Source: an uncultured cyanobacterium (lineage in GTDB: Bacteria > Cyanobacteriota > Cyanobacteriia > PCC-6307 > Cyanobiaceae). Taken from it: DNA of 64,000 nt. Position 1 is the stretch's first letter; each line of letters starts with the position of its first letter. A model generated the notes under the pieces. It saw only the letters and a list, made by a program, of their open reading frames with translations. It ran no database searches and had not been told where the DNA came from. The stretch is from NCBI GenBank assembly GCA_903856805.1, contig CAIOCZ010000022.1:1-64000 (forward strand), given 5' to 3'. Positions 1-9,217 of this stretch are shown here, in pieces. The position numbers and the translations under genes are program-made.

Positions 1-408
1 CACCAGGCGAGCAATCTCAAACTGGCGGAGCATGAAGCCGATCAGGGCGAAGGCACCGTGCAGGGCCACGAACGGCCAGAGGCCGCCCAGCTGGCACCAA
101 CGGACGAAATCACCCTGGGCCTCAGGTCCCCAAAGCAGGAGGAGGCTGTGGCCGAGGGCGTCGGCAGGGGTGCTGACGGCGGCGGTGAGGAAGTTGCAGC
201 CCTCCAGGTAGGAGCTGGCAATGCCGTGGGTGTACCAGGAGGTGACGAAGGTGGTACCGGTGAGCCAGCCGCCAAGCGCCAGGTAGGCGCAGGGGAACAG
301 CAACAACCCGGACCAACCCACGAAAACGAAGCGGTCGCGCTTGAGCCAGTCGTCGAGGACGTCGAACCATCCCCGCGCTGACGGCGCGCGGCCTACAGCG
401 ATCGTCAT
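1..408 (-). CDS. psbD: Photosystem II D2 protein, N-terminal part (3' end off window)
   Basis: Minus-strand translation from ATG at 406-408: [62 protein letters not shown]...[43 protein letters not shown]; unmistakable D2. Absent from ORF track because no stop is inside the window. Confidence 0.97.
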   Translation of the reverse strand, partial: MTIAVGRAPSARGWFDVLDDWLKRDRFVFVGWSGLLLFPCAYLALGGWLTGTTFVTSWYTHGIASSYLEGCNFLTAAVSTPADALGHSLLLLWGPEAQGDFVRWCQLGGLWPFVALHGAFALIGFMLRQFEIARLV

Positions 409-556
409 GAATGATGCGGTGTGGAAAACCCGCTGAGCTGTGGGATACCGGGGGATGGTAACAACGGTTCCGGACCGGCCGAGGCAGGTTGATACCGGCT
501 GACATTCCAGCGGAAGTCGGGTTTTTTAGGTATTTCTTCTGATTGCTCGCCGGCCC

Positions 557-1231
557 GTGGGCCCGCAGGCCAAGATGGCCGGTCATTGTCCCCTTGGTTT
601 CTCAATGGCTTCCCAAGGCCCGTCCTCCAGTGGCCCGTCCGTGCCTCGGTCCACGTCGGCGGAGGCCTCCCCTGGCGCCGCTTCCGTGGGCCCCGAGGCC
701 CAGGTGTATGAGCAGCCCGTCCTGGGCTCCCGCAGACTGTCGAATTTGTTGGTGGCCGCGGCTGTCAGCCTGGGCGGCCTGGGATTTCTGCTCACCAGTG
801 CCTCCAGTCGTTTGGGTCGCGATTTCCTGCCGATTGGCCATCCAGCTGAACTGGTCTGGGTTCCCCAGGGGCTGGTGATGGGTCTGTACGGCCTCGCCGC
901 CGTCCTGCTTGCGACCTATCTCTGGATCGTGATCGTGATCGATGTCGGTGCCGGCACCAATCGCTTTGATCGGGGGTCGGGTCTGGCCTGCATCAGCCGT
1001 CGTGCCTTCCGCCAGCGAATCGATGTGGAGATTCCCCTGCGGGAGATTCAGGCCGTGAAGGTGGAGGTGCGGGATGGCCTCAGCCCGGTGCGTCGCCTGG
1101 CGTTGCGGGTGCAGGGGCGGCGCGATCTGCCCCTTACCCGGGTGGGGGAGCCGATGCCGCTCGCCGATCTTGAGCTGGCGGGCGCGCGCTTGGCCCGATT
1201 TCTGGGGGTGCCGCTGGAGGGACTCGGATGA
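557..1231 (+). CDS. ycf4: Photosystem I assembly protein Ycf4
   Basis: [34 protein letters not shown]...[35 protein letters not shown] typical of Ycf4; divergent from psbD. Exact start uncertain. Confidence 0.92.
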   Translation: MGPQAKMAGHCPLGFSMASQGPSSSGPSVPRSTSAEASPGAASVGPEAQVYEQPVLGSRRLSNLLVAAAVSLGGLGFLLTSASSRLGRDFLPIGHPAELVWVPQGLVMGLYGLAAVLLATYLWIVIVIDVGAGTNRFDRGSGLACISRRAFRQRIDVEIPLREIQAVKVEVRDGLSPVRRLALRVQGRRDLPLTRVGEPMPLADLELAGARLARFLGVPLEGLG

Positions 1232-1965
1232 GTACTCCCGTTCTTGTCCACCGGGCCTCAGGTTTCACGGCCCGGGTGCTGCTGCTGGCCATGCTGGCTC
1301 TGCTGCCCTTGGGCCTCGTTGCCTGTGCTGCCGACCAGGTGGCCCGGCCGTTGGGATGTGGATCGTCGTCGACTCCCTGCCTGAGCGGGACGGCCTTGAT
1401 TTCCCTGGAAACCAGTAAGGGTTCGGTGGAATTGCGACTGGATGGGCAGGCGGCACCCCTGACCGCCGGTCAGTTCGTTGATCTGGTGCGGCGAGGGGTG
1501 TACAACGGCACGGTCTTCCACCGGGTGGTGAAGGATCCGGTCCCCTTCGTGGTCCAGGGGGGCGATCCCCAGAGCGCCAATCCCAAGGTCCCATCCAGTC
1601 AGTACGGCCTGGGCAGCTTCATTGATCCAGCTTCAGGAGAAGCGCGCATGATTCCCTTGGAGCTCAAGCTCAAGTCGGAACCGAAGCCCCGTTACGGCGA
1701 GCCGGTGACCAATCCGATGGTGAGTCGTGAGCTGGCCCTCTCCCATGAACGGGGGGCACTGGCGATGGCCCGTTCCGCCGATCCCAATTCCGCCAGTGCC
1801 CAGTTTTATGTGGCGCTTCAGGCCCTGCCTGAGTTGGATGGTCGCTATGCCGTCTTCGGCCGGGTCACTCGGGGCATGGAGGTGATGGACCGGATCGAGC
1901 AGGGCGATCGCTTGGTGAGGGCCAGCGTGATTGAGGGGGGCAAGCTCGTTCAGCCCAGCCCCTGA
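1228..1965 (+). CDS. Cyclophilin-type peptidyl-prolyl cis-trans isomerase, probable lipoprotein/secreted
   Basis: [46 protein letters not shown]...QGGDPQ...[22 protein letters not shown]; hydrophobic N-terminus followed by VAC. Confidence 0.9.
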   Translation: MSTPVLVHRASGFTARVLLLAMLALLPLGLVACAADQVARPLGCGSSSTPCLSGTALISLETSKGSVELRLDGQAAPLTAGQFVDLVRRGVYNGTVFHRVVKDPVPFVVQGGDPQSANPKVPSSQYGLGSFIDPASGEARMIPLELKLKSEPKPRYGEPVTNPMVSRELALSHERGALAMARSADPNSASAQFYVALQALPELDGRYAVFGRVTRGMEVMDRIEQGDRLVRASVIEGGKLVQPSP

Positions 1966-1977
1966 CGGGGAAACCGA

Positions 1978-2508
1978 TCAGGCCGGCACCCGTTTGCCTG
2001 ATGTGGTGGCCTTAAGCAGTTCGGTATTCACCCCAGAGGCCCGCTCGAGGGCCACCTTGCCAGTGCGGGCAATCTCCAGAATTCCGTAACTCTCGAGCAG
2101 CCGTTCAAGGGCCACCAGCTTGCCCGGGTCGCCCACCACTTCCAGGGTGAGGGCATCGTCGGCCACATCCACCACCTTCGCGCGAAAGACCTTCACCAGA
2201 TCGAAGATGGCGCTGCGGTTTTCCGCTGGGGCTGCCACCTTGAGCAACATCAGTTCCCTCTCCACCGCTGGAATTGTGGAGAGGTCGATCACCCCAAGCA
2301 CGTTCACCAGCTTGTCGAGTTGTTTGCTCATCTGTTGGAGGGTTTGGTCGTCTCCCTCCACCACCATCGTGAGGCGGGAGACGCCACGGTTCTCGGCCGG
2401 CCCGACGGCCAGGCTTTCGATATTGAAACCGCGCCGGGCGAACAGGCCGGAGATGCGGCTGAGGGCACCGGATTCATCTTCCACCAGCACGGACAGGGTG
2501 TGCTTCAT
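1978..2508 (-). CDS. ilvH: Acetolactate synthase small subunit
   Basis: [37 protein letters not shown]...[34 protein letters not shown]. Confidence 0.95.
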   Translation of the reverse strand: MKHTLSVLVEDESGALSRISGLFARRGFNIESLAVGPAENRGVSRLTMVVEGDDQTLQQMSKQLDKLVNVLGVIDLSTIPAVERELMLLKVAAPAENRSAIFDLVKVFRAKVVDVADDALTLEVVGDPGKLVALERLLESYGILEIARTGKVALERASGVNTELLKATTSGKRVPA

Positions 2509-2533
2509 GCCTCTACGGTTTCGAGCTCCAACG

Positions 2534-3616
2534 CTACGCGTCGGCCTGGGGCGATGGTGACGGCATCAAGTCCGCCAGCCAGCTGAGCAGGTGATGGTTG
2601 AACTGCTCCGGGCGTTCGTCGTGGGGACAGTGCCCTGCCCGATCGATCACCCGGACCGGCAGGTCGGGCCGGACCCGGCGGCATTGGTCGGCCACCGCCA
2701 GCGGCACCAGCCGATCCTGCCGTCCCCAGATCACGAGCATGGGGAGTTGTTGGCGGCGCAGCAGGGCAGCTGCGGTGGCGCCATGGGGGCGCAGCGCCAT
2801 GCCCATGCTCATCGCCCGCAGGGACCGCACCGCTCCAGGCCTTCGGGCCGGGCGGGCCATCACCCGGTGCAAGTCCTGATCGCCGATCACCGGCTGGTGG
2901 TAAGCCGCCTGAATGGCCAGGTCGAGCAGGGGGGAATGGGCCAGCACCGGCACCACGAGTTCCAGGGGAAGCAATCGGCAGAGGCTCACAACCAGCAGCC
3001 GTTGGAGGCGCCGGCGCCAGGGTCGACGGCGGGGCGCCCAGGGCCCCGCCTCGATCGCCGCCATCAGCAAGGTGGGGTCCGGCAAGGGTGCGGCCACCAC
3101 GGCCCGTACCCAGCGGGGAAAAAACACGCTGCAGCTGAGCGCCACCAGCCCGCCCAGGGAGTGGCCCACCAGCACCGCCGGCGCCTGGACCACCTGGGCC
3201 AGAAAGGCCTGGACCTGGCGAGCCCAGAATCGGTTGTCGAGGGGCCGATGGCGCTGGCGGCCCGGCTGGCTGGAGGCGCCGAAGCCGATCAGGTCGAGCG
3301 CGTAGACGCACCAGCCCGCGGCGGCAAGGGGTTGGGCATTTTGGCGCCAGTGACCACTGCCAGCCCCGAAACCGTGGAGCAGCACCAGGCTTGGCTGACG
3401 TGGATCCCCCAGGCGTCGCCAGTGACAAGCATGGCCCTTCCACGTCCAGGTGCCGTGATCCCCCCAATCCACATCCCCGGGGAGTTCACAGGCAGGCTGA
3501 AGATCGGCACTGCGCACCGGCGGCCCTGACGACGACGAATCCCCATCACTATTGCGAAGGGGCCGCCCAGGTGGAGCTCGGGCATGGCTTCTTCCGCCCG
3601 GCCTCGCGGCCTTCAA
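2534..3616 (-). CDS. Alpha/beta hydrolase
   Basis: [43 protein letters not shown]...[13 protein letters not shown]...[12 protein letters not shown]...[16 protein letters not shown]. Start probably near 3510-3520 because the ORF 5' end overlaps the divergent trm1-like gene. Confidence 0.85.
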   Translation of the reverse strand: MKAARPGGRSHARAPPGRPLRNSDGDSSSSGPPVRSADLQPACELPGDVDWGDHGTWTWKGHACHWRRLGDPRQPSLVLLHGFGAGSGHWRQNAQPLAAAGWCVYALDLIGFGASSQPGRQRHRPLDNRFWARQVQAFLAQVVQAPAVLVGHSLGGLVALSCSVFFPRWVRAVVAAPLPDPTLLMAAIEAGPWAPRRRPWRRRLQRLLVVSLCRLLPLELVVPVLAHSPLLDLAIQAAYHQPVIGDQDLHRVMARPARRPGAVRSLRAMSMGMALRPHGATAAALLRRQQLPMLVIWGRQDRLVPLAVADQCRRVRPDLPVRVIDRAGHCPHDERPEQFNHHLLSWLADLMPSPSPQADA

Positions 3617-4686
3617 GGGACCTTGGCGTGCTGCTCGCCGCCGAGTTGGCCGAGGTCGGACCGGTGCGGGTGCTGGACGGGATGGCCGGCTGTGGCATCA
3701 GGGGCCTCCGCTATGGCCTGGAGGCCGGGGCTGCGGCGCTATGGGCCAATGATGCCGATCCCGATCGTCTGCCCCTGCTGCAGGCCAACCTTCGGCCGCT
3801 GGAGGAGAAGGGGACGATCCAGTGCAGCAGCCACACGGCCCAACAGCTCCTGGCGGGCTGTCTGCAGCGTCGTCAGCGCTTCGAGTTGGTGGATCTTGAT
3901 GCCTTCGGCTGTCCCAGCGCCCTGGTGCCCCTGGCCCTGGAGGCGGTGGCCTTTGGCGGGGTTCTCTATCTGGCCAGTACGGATGGACGATCGCCAACGG
4001 GCCATGACCGGCCGGCCGCCGTGCGGAGCCTTGGGGCTGCGGCCCGGGCCCATCCGGCGAGCTGGGAGCTTGCCCTCCGACTTCAGTTGGGAGTGTTGGC
4101 CCGTGCCGCCTGGGCCATGGGGCGCGGGCTGGAGCCGCTGTTCAGTTTCAGTGAGGGGCGCACGTTCCGAACCGCCGTGCGGTTGTTGCGCCATCCGCTG
4201 GCAGGGGAGGAGCGTGAGCTGGGGCTTCTGGCCCATTGCCATGGCTGCGGGGATCAGCAGGTCCAGCCGCTCCTCACCCTCCGGGGCTGGACCGCCTGTG
4301 CCTGTGCCGAGGCCGCCCCATCGGCCCCCCTGGCGGTGTCCGGCCCCCTTTGGCTGGGGCCCTTGCAGGATGGGGTCATGCTCAGGGCGATGCAGGCGCG
4401 GGCGGGGTCCTTACCCGGAAGCCTTTCCCAGGCTGGTGCCCGCCTGCTGGCAAGGCTGGCGAACGATCCAGGCTGGCCGGCTCGCTGTTGGCCCACCGCG
4501 GGCATTGGCCGTTGTCTTGGCCAGGGGGCACCGCCGCTGCAGCCATTGGTGCAGGCGTTGCGCCAGGAAGGATTTCAGGCGCAAGCCAGCGGCGTGATGG
4601 ACGCCCAAGTGCGCACCGATGCCCCATGGCCGCTGGTGCTGAGGCTTGCCCGTGAGTTGCTGGAGGCTCCAAGGCGCGCTCCGTAG
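3391..4686 (+). CDS. tRNA (guanine-N2)-dimethyltransferase, Trm1-like
   Basis: [34 protein letters not shown]...VRVLDGMAGCGIRGLRYGLEAG...ELVDLDAFGCPSALVPLALEAVAFGGVLYLASTDG. True start probably about 3510-3575; no good ATG at the conserved N-terminus. Confidence 0.8.
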   Translation: MADVDPPGVASDKHGPSTSRCRDPPNPHPRGVHRQAEDRHCAPAALTTTNPHHYCEGAAQVELGHGFFRPASRPSRDLGVLLAAELAEVGPVRVLDGMAGCGIRGLRYGLEAGAAALWANDADPDRLPLLQANLRPLEEKGTIQCSSHTAQQLLAGCLQRRQRFELVDLDAFGCPSALVPLALEAVAFGGVLYLASTDGRSPTGHDRPAAVRSLGAAARAHPASWELALRLQLGVLARAAWAMGRGLEPLFSFSEGRTFRTAVRLLRHPLAGEERELGLLAHCHGCGDQQVQPLLTLRGWTACACAEAAPSAPLAVSGPLWLGPLQDGVMLRAMQARAGSLPGSLSQAGARLLARLANDPGWPARCWPTAGIGRCLGQGAPPLQPLVQALRQEGFQAQASGVMDAQVRTDAPWPLVLRLARELLEAPRRAP

Positions 4687-4741
4687 AACGAGGCTTCGCT
4701 GCCTCGCGGTTAAATAGTGGGCCCGATTGCCTGCCTGGTCC

Positions 4742-4840
4742 ATGGCCTCTGAAATCTTCGGCACCGCTGCGCTCTTCTGGGTCCTTATCCCTGTGGGTCT
4801 GGCCGGAGGGGCCCTGTTGCTCAAGCTGCTCAAGGACTGA
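4742..4840 (+). CDS. petM: Cytochrome b6-f complex subunit PetM
   Basis: 32-aa [35 protein letters not shown], matching the remembered PetM sequence pattern; too short for the ORF track. Confidence 0.9.
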   Translation: MASEIFGTAALFWVLIPVGLAGGALLLKLLKD

Positions 4841-4930
4841 CCGCCGCCCACCCGCTGCGCTTCAGCCACGAGTCCCTGTCGCATCCGCGACACCCTCCTT
4901 CTAGGCTCAGCCGGCTTTGCGGACGCGTCC

Positions 4931-5896
4931 ATGCAGGTTCTGGTCGTCGGCGGTACTGGCACCCTCGGCCGTCAGATTGCCCGCCGCGCCCTCGATCAGG
5001 GCCACCACGTGCGTTGCATGGTCCGTTCGCCCCGTAAAGCTGCATTTCTGCAGGAATGGGGGTGTGAGCTGACCCGGGGCGATCTGCTGGAGCCCGCCAG
5101 CCTCGATTACGCCCTGGAGGGTCAGGACGCCGTGCTGGATGCGGCCACTGCCCGTGCCACCGACAGTGCCAGCGCCTACGACATCGATTGGATCGGCCAG
5201 CAGAATCTGTTTGCGGCCAGTCAGCGGGCTGGGCTTAAGCGTCTGGTCTTCCTTTCCCTGCTGGAGGCACCCCTCTATCGCGATGTGCCGTTGATGGACA
5301 TCAAGGCCTGCACCGAGCAGTTTCTAGAGGCCTCTGATTTTGATTACACCATCCTGCGCTGCGTTGGCTTCATGCAGGGGCTGATCAGTCAATTTGCGAT
5401 TCCGGTGCTGGAGAGCCAGACCGTTTGGGTGAGTGGATCGCCCACACCGATTGCTTACATGAACACCCAGGACGTGGCGCGCTTTGCCGTGGCTGCCCTT
5501 GAGCATCCTGAGACCACGATCCGGCGGGCCTTTCCCGTGGTCGGGCCCAAGGCCTGGACCACCGGGGAGATCACCCAGCTGTGCGAGAGATACAGCGGCC
5601 GTTCCGCACGAACGGTACGGGTCCCACCGGCTGTGTTGCGGTTCATGCAGGGCCTGACCAGTTTTTTTGAAGCCAGCTTGAACGTGTCGGAGCGGCTCGC
5701 GTTCTCCGACGTGATGGGGGGGGGGCGTCCCCTGGATGCCCCGATGGCGGAGAGCTACGCCGCCTTTGGCCTGGATCCCGCGGAGACCACTGGACTGGAG
5801 GGGTATCTCAAGGAGTATTACGACACCATTCTCAGGCGCCTCCGCGACCTGGAAGCGGACCTTGACAAGGATGCGAAGAAGAAACTTCCGTTCTGA
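4931..5896 (+). CDS. ycf39: NmrA/SDR-like NAD(P)-binding protein, Ycf39 type (PSII assembly)
   Basis: MQVLVVGGTGTLGRQIARRALDQGHHVRCMVRSPRKAAFLQEWGCELTRGDLL...AVLDAATARATDS. Confidence 0.85.
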   Translation: MQVLVVGGTGTLGRQIARRALDQGHHVRCMVRSPRKAAFLQEWGCELTRGDLLEPASLDYALEGQDAVLDAATARATDSASAYDIDWIGQQNLFAASQRAGLKRLVFLSLLEAPLYRDVPLMDIKACTEQFLEASDFDYTILRCVGFMQGLISQFAIPVLESQTVWVSGSPTPIAYMNTQDVARFAVAALEHPETTIRRAFPVVGPKAWTTGEITQLCERYSGRSARTVRVPPAVLRFMQGLTSFFEASLNVSERLAFSDVMGGGRPLDAPMAESYAAFGLDPAETTGLEGYLKEYYDTILRRLRDLEADLDKDAKKKLPF

Positions 5897-5949
5897 TCGT
5901 CAGTTCATCTGTACTATTGGAGTTGATTGCCTTCGGCCGTGCGGCTATG

Positions 5950-6162
5950 TCCATCGCCCAGATCAAGAACCTTCAGCGCCGACTCGGAAATCTGGAGCAG
6001 GAGGCGATCGCGGAGGTGACCCGGGCCTGCGGACATGAGCTCTGGCAAAGCCTTGGCTTTGATGCCCTCGATGCCATTGAGGATCCCGACCGACGCGCTC
6101 GTGCCAACTACTACTACGGTCAGTTGCAGGTCGTCCGGGAGCTCAGCGACGTGATCGGTTGA
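5950..6162 (+). CDS. Small conserved-looking cyanobacterial protein of unknown function
   Basis: MSIAQIKNLQRRLGNLEQEAIAEVTRACGHELWQSLGFDALDAIEDPDRRARANYYYGQLQVVRELSDVIG; internal ATG of the 5917..6162 ORF. Confidence 0.55.
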   Translation, partial: SIAQIKNLQRRLGNLEQEAIAEVTRACGHELWQSLGFDALDAIEDPDRRARANYYYGQLQVVRELSDVIG

Positions 6163-6733
6163 ATCGCCGTTCGCTCCCTAAGAGTGCGTTCAACCGGTCT
6201 TGTTCGTTGGTGTTGGCCTGGCGCCATTGGCCCGGAGCCAGGTCTGCCAGGGTCAGGGGTGGGCCCTGATCCATCAGATCGATGGCGACCCGTACCAATC
6301 GCAGGGTGGGCAGGCCAACGGCAGCGGTCATGCGACGAACCTGCCGATTACGGCCCTCCTGCAGGCCGAGTTCCAGCCAACTCGTGGGCACGTTGAGGCG
6401 CTGTCGAATCGGTGGATCGCGTTCCGCCAGCTGTGGTGGCGGAATCGTCCGGGCTTGGGCGGGGAGGGTGCGTTTGTTCTGGATCATGAGCCCGTCCCGT
6501 AGCGGCTGGAGGTCCTCTTCGCGGGCCCAACCTTCGACCTGCGCCTGGTAGTAGCGCCAGTGACCCCAGGTCGGATCCGTTAGGCGGTGTTGCAGCTGGC
6601 CTTGATCCGTGAGCAACAGCAAGCCCTCACTGTCCGCATCAAGCCGGCCGGCGGCGTAGACCCCGGGCCAACGAATGAACTCCGCCAGGCAGCTCCAGGA
6701 GCTGCCCGGTTCCGGACGGAACTGGCTCAACAC
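6143..6733 (-). CDS. RsuA/RluE-family pseudouridine synthase
   Basis: GRLDADSEGLLLLTDQGQLQHRLTDP...ELGLQEGRNRQVRRMTAAVGLPTLRLVRV. In-frame coding LTTLLFHKPYG continues upstream of the first GTG/TTG, so the true 5' end is probably ~6766. Confidence 0.9.
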   Translation of the reverse strand: MLSQFRPEPGSSWSCLAEFIRWPGVYAAGRLDADSEGLLLLTDQGQLQHRLTDPTWGHWRYYQAQVEGWAREEDLQPLRDGLMIQNKRTLPAQARTIPPPQLAERDPPIRQRLNVPTSWLELGLQEGRNRQVRRMTAAVGLPTLRLVRVAIDLMDQGPPLTLADLAPGQWRQANTNEQDRLNALLGSERRFNRSRR

Positions 6734-6796
6734 CCCATAGGGTTTGTGGAACAGCAGCGTGGTCAGGGGAGCTGGAGGCGGTGGCGGGTCTGAGGA

Positions 6797-6886
6797 TCAG
6801 GCGTTTTGGCGGGCTCGCCAAAGGTTGACCACGCCGATTGAGATGAGCAGCAGGCCCAGATCCATGGAAACGGGGGGCAGGACCAT
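6797..6886 (-). CDS. Possible 29-aa single-pass membrane peptide
   Basis: MVLPPVSMDLGLLLISIGVVNLWRARQNA in the gap between the pseudouridine synthase and infA; one hydrophobic segment with positively charged end. No homology check possible. Confidence 0.3.
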   Translation of the reverse strand: MVLPPVSMDLGLLLISIGVVNLWRARQNA

Positions 6887-7005
6887 GGTGATGGGGCTGA
6901 TCGGGCTCGGGAACCCTATCGCTCTCGCCTCACGACCCGGGGGAGTTGTTCAGGCCGTCGGCCGTTAAGCTGAACAATCGCCCTTCTGCCGTTGAACCCT
7001 CCCGC

Positions 7006-7275
7006 ATGATCGAAACGTCCGGTGTGATCGAAAAGGAACAGGGCAACGGGTTTTACCTGGTCACCCTCGAGCAGCCGGCCGGACACCAGTGCCTCTGCCG
7101 GGCCGCAGGCAAGCTCACCAAGTTCCGCATCAAACTGCTGGCCGGTGACAAGGTGTTGGTGGAGATCAGTCCCTACGACCTCTCCCGTGGCCGCATTACC
7201 TATCGCGAGCGGAATGCAGGGGCAGCAGGACCCCGTCCGGGTGGTAACCGACCCGGCGGGCCCCGGCGCCGGTGA
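7006..7275 (+). CDS. infA: Translation initiation factor IF-1-like protein
   Basis: MIETSGVIEKEQGNGFYLVTLEQPAGHQCLCRAAGKLTKFRIKLLAGDKVLVEISPYDLSRGRITYRERNAG; OB-fold IF-1 pattern, with divergent N-terminal half. Confidence 0.85.
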   Translation: MIETSGVIEKEQGNGFYLVTLEQPAGHQCLCRAAGKLTKFRIKLLAGDKVLVEISPYDLSRGRITYRERNAGAAGPRPGGNRPGGPRRR

Positions 7276-7291
7276 ACAACTGATCCGAACC

Positions 7292-8716
7292 TCAGCTGGA
7301 CGGGTTCAACAGGGCATCGATGGCCTGGAGGAATTCACTGCGCTGCTTCACACCTTTCCACTGCTGCTTGAGTTCTTTATTCAGGAACAGCTGAACTGTT
7401 GGGGTGCCCGTCACCCCGGCTTGCTCGGCAATGTCCTGATCGGTCTCAATGTCGATCTCAACCCCCTGGGCTCGGCCTTCCAGCTCCTTGAGCACCCGTT
7501 TGAGCTGGGGCTTCAACACATGGCAGGGACCGCAGCTCGGGGAGCTGTAGACCACGAGGAGGGGCCTGTTGCTGTCGTGATAGAGCTTGCGCAGGGCGTA
7601 GCCCCCTTTCTGCCAGAGGGCAACGGGGTCGTAGTTGTCGCCATCACTGACCGGGGTTTGAACGGGTTCGCCTAAGGACTTGGGTTCCACCTCCGCCCGG
7701 GGGACGGTGAGGGCCAATCCCTGGGCACTCAACCAGCGTTCGGCGGCCAGGGCCGCCTGACAGCCGCTGGCTGCGGCAGTGATCCCTTGGCGCCATTCGG
7801 CATCCGCCACGTCCCCGGCCGCGTAGACCCCCTCCAGGCTGGTTTCGGGATGGCCGGCACGGGTGATCAGATAGCCACGCGGATCAAGGGCCAACTGGTC
7901 GCGCATGAGCTGGGTGTTGGGGGTGTGGCCGATCGCATAGAAGAGGCCCCGAACGGGAAGGGTTTCGCTGCTTCCACCCGTGGGATCGCCCAGGGTGATC
8001 GCTCCTAGCCAGTTGCCGTCGCCTGGTTCAGGGGCCACGCCGATCACCTGACGGTGCCAATGCACGGTGATGGCGGGGTTGGCGCGCACCCGGTCTGCCA
8101 TGGCGGCGCTGGCCCTTAACCTGGCGCCGCGAACGATCAGGTGAACCTTGCTGCCGTACTTGGTGAGATAAACGGCTTCTTCACAGGCGGAATCTCCACC
8201 GCCCACTACCGCCAGCTGGGCGTTGCGGAACTGGGGCGTCGCCCCATCACAGATGGCACAGGCACTGATGCCCCGGCTCCAGAAGCGATCTTCGTCCGCA
8301 ATCCCGAGTCGGTTGGCGCTGGCGCCGGTGGCGAGGATCAGGGACTGGCTGATGATCGTTTGACCCTCCACTCGAATCCGGTAGGGCCGCTGACTGAGGT
8401 CCAGACCCTCGGCGTCGGCTTCGAGCAGGCGGGTGCCCCAGCGGACCGCTTGGGACTTCATGCGATCCATCAGCTCCGGACCCAGGATGCCATCGGGGAA
8501 CCCCGGAAAATTTTCCACATGGGTCGTGGTCATCAGTTGCCCTCCGGCGATGCCACCGACCTGGAATCCCGTGATCAGCAGGGGATTGAGGTTGGCTCGG
8601 GCGGCGTAGATGGCAGCGGTGTAACCCGCAGGTCCGGAGCCGATGATCACCAGATTCTCTGGGGCTACGCCAAGGTTTGGATCTGGCGCGCCCAGGCCTG
8701 TACCGGAAGCAGCCAT
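7292..8716 (-). CDS. trxB: NADPH-thioredoxin reductase with C-terminal thioredoxin domain (NTRC type)
   Basis: VIIGSGPAGYTAAIYAARANLNPLLITG...SACAICDGATPQFRNAQLAVVGGGDSACEEA...AGDVADAEWRQ; C-terminal VYSSPSCGPCHVLKPQLKRVL thioredoxin motif. Confidence 0.93.
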   Translation of the reverse strand: MAASGTGLGAPDPNLGVAPENLVIIGSGPAGYTAAIYAARANLNPLLITGFQVGGIAGGQLMTTTHVENFPGFPDGILGPELMDRMKSQAVRWGTRLLEADAEGLDLSQRPYRIRVEGQTIISQSLILATGASANRLGIADEDRFWSRGISACAICDGATPQFRNAQLAVVGGGDSACEEAVYLTKYGSKVHLIVRGARLRASAAMADRVRANPAITVHWHRQVIGVAPEPGDGNWLGAITLGDPTGGSSETLPVRGLFYAIGHTPNTQLMRDQLALDPRGYLITRAGHPETSLEGVYAAGDVADAEWRQGITAAASGCQAALAAERWLSAQGLALTVPRAEVEPKSLGEPVQTPVSDGDNYDPVALWQKGGYALRKLYHDSNRPLLVVYSSPSCGPCHVLKPQLKRVLKELEGRAQGVEIDIETDQDIAEQAGVTGTPTVQLFLNKELKQQWKGVKQRSEFLQAIDALLNPSS

Positions 8717-8871
8717 GGGCTTAGGCGGATCAACTATGGATTAACCCTAGGGTCGCTGCGAATTGCTTGGGGATCTGGCGGCAGGCCAGAAGCAGTGAGG
8801 GCTGGATTGCTTAAGAGTGTGACAGTTTGCAGCTTGGGCAAGCCAGGAAGCCCCACGCCTAAAGCTTCGCT

Positions 8872-9108
8872 TTAGATTTCAAGGAGGCCATCGGTTTCGG
8901 GCCTGCGGAAGGCGTTGAAGTCGCGGGGAACCATCAGCACATTGGCTTCAAGGATCTCTGGGTTGTCCTCGAGGCACAACAACCATTCTCTGAACTCTTC
9001 ATTCAGGGAGAAGCTGTCTTCGTAGTGCTCTTGGCTGTCGAGGGCGGCGCGTCGGGCCAAGGCCCAACACACCGCCACGGTCAGCCTCCGATGCGCTGAG
9101 GCGTCCAT
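8872..9108 (-). CDS. Conserved-looking hypothetical protein
   Basis: MDASAHRRLTVAVCWALARRAALDSQEHYEDSFSLNEEFREWLLCLEDNPEILEANVLMVPRDFNAFRRPETDGLLEI; acidic, in a normal intergenic context. Confidence 0.5.
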   Translation of the reverse strand: MDASAHRRLTVAVCWALARRAALDSQEHYEDSFSLNEEFREWLLCLEDNPEILEANVLMVPRDFNAFRRPETDGLLEI

Positions 9109-9217
9109 GGCTGTTATCCAGCTGAGCCCTACGCTGCCGGCTTGTGGGCCGTTTGTTGGTAGTGGTTGACACAACGTCGCACATCTTCTGCAGCTTGCGG
9201 CCTCGGTGTTAAAGGGT

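Noticed and set aside
8859-8875. Small hairpin ctaaagc-ttc-gctttag downstream of the 8872-9108 gene
   Set aside because: 7-bp stem without a U tract on either strand; not enough to call a terminator or repeat element.
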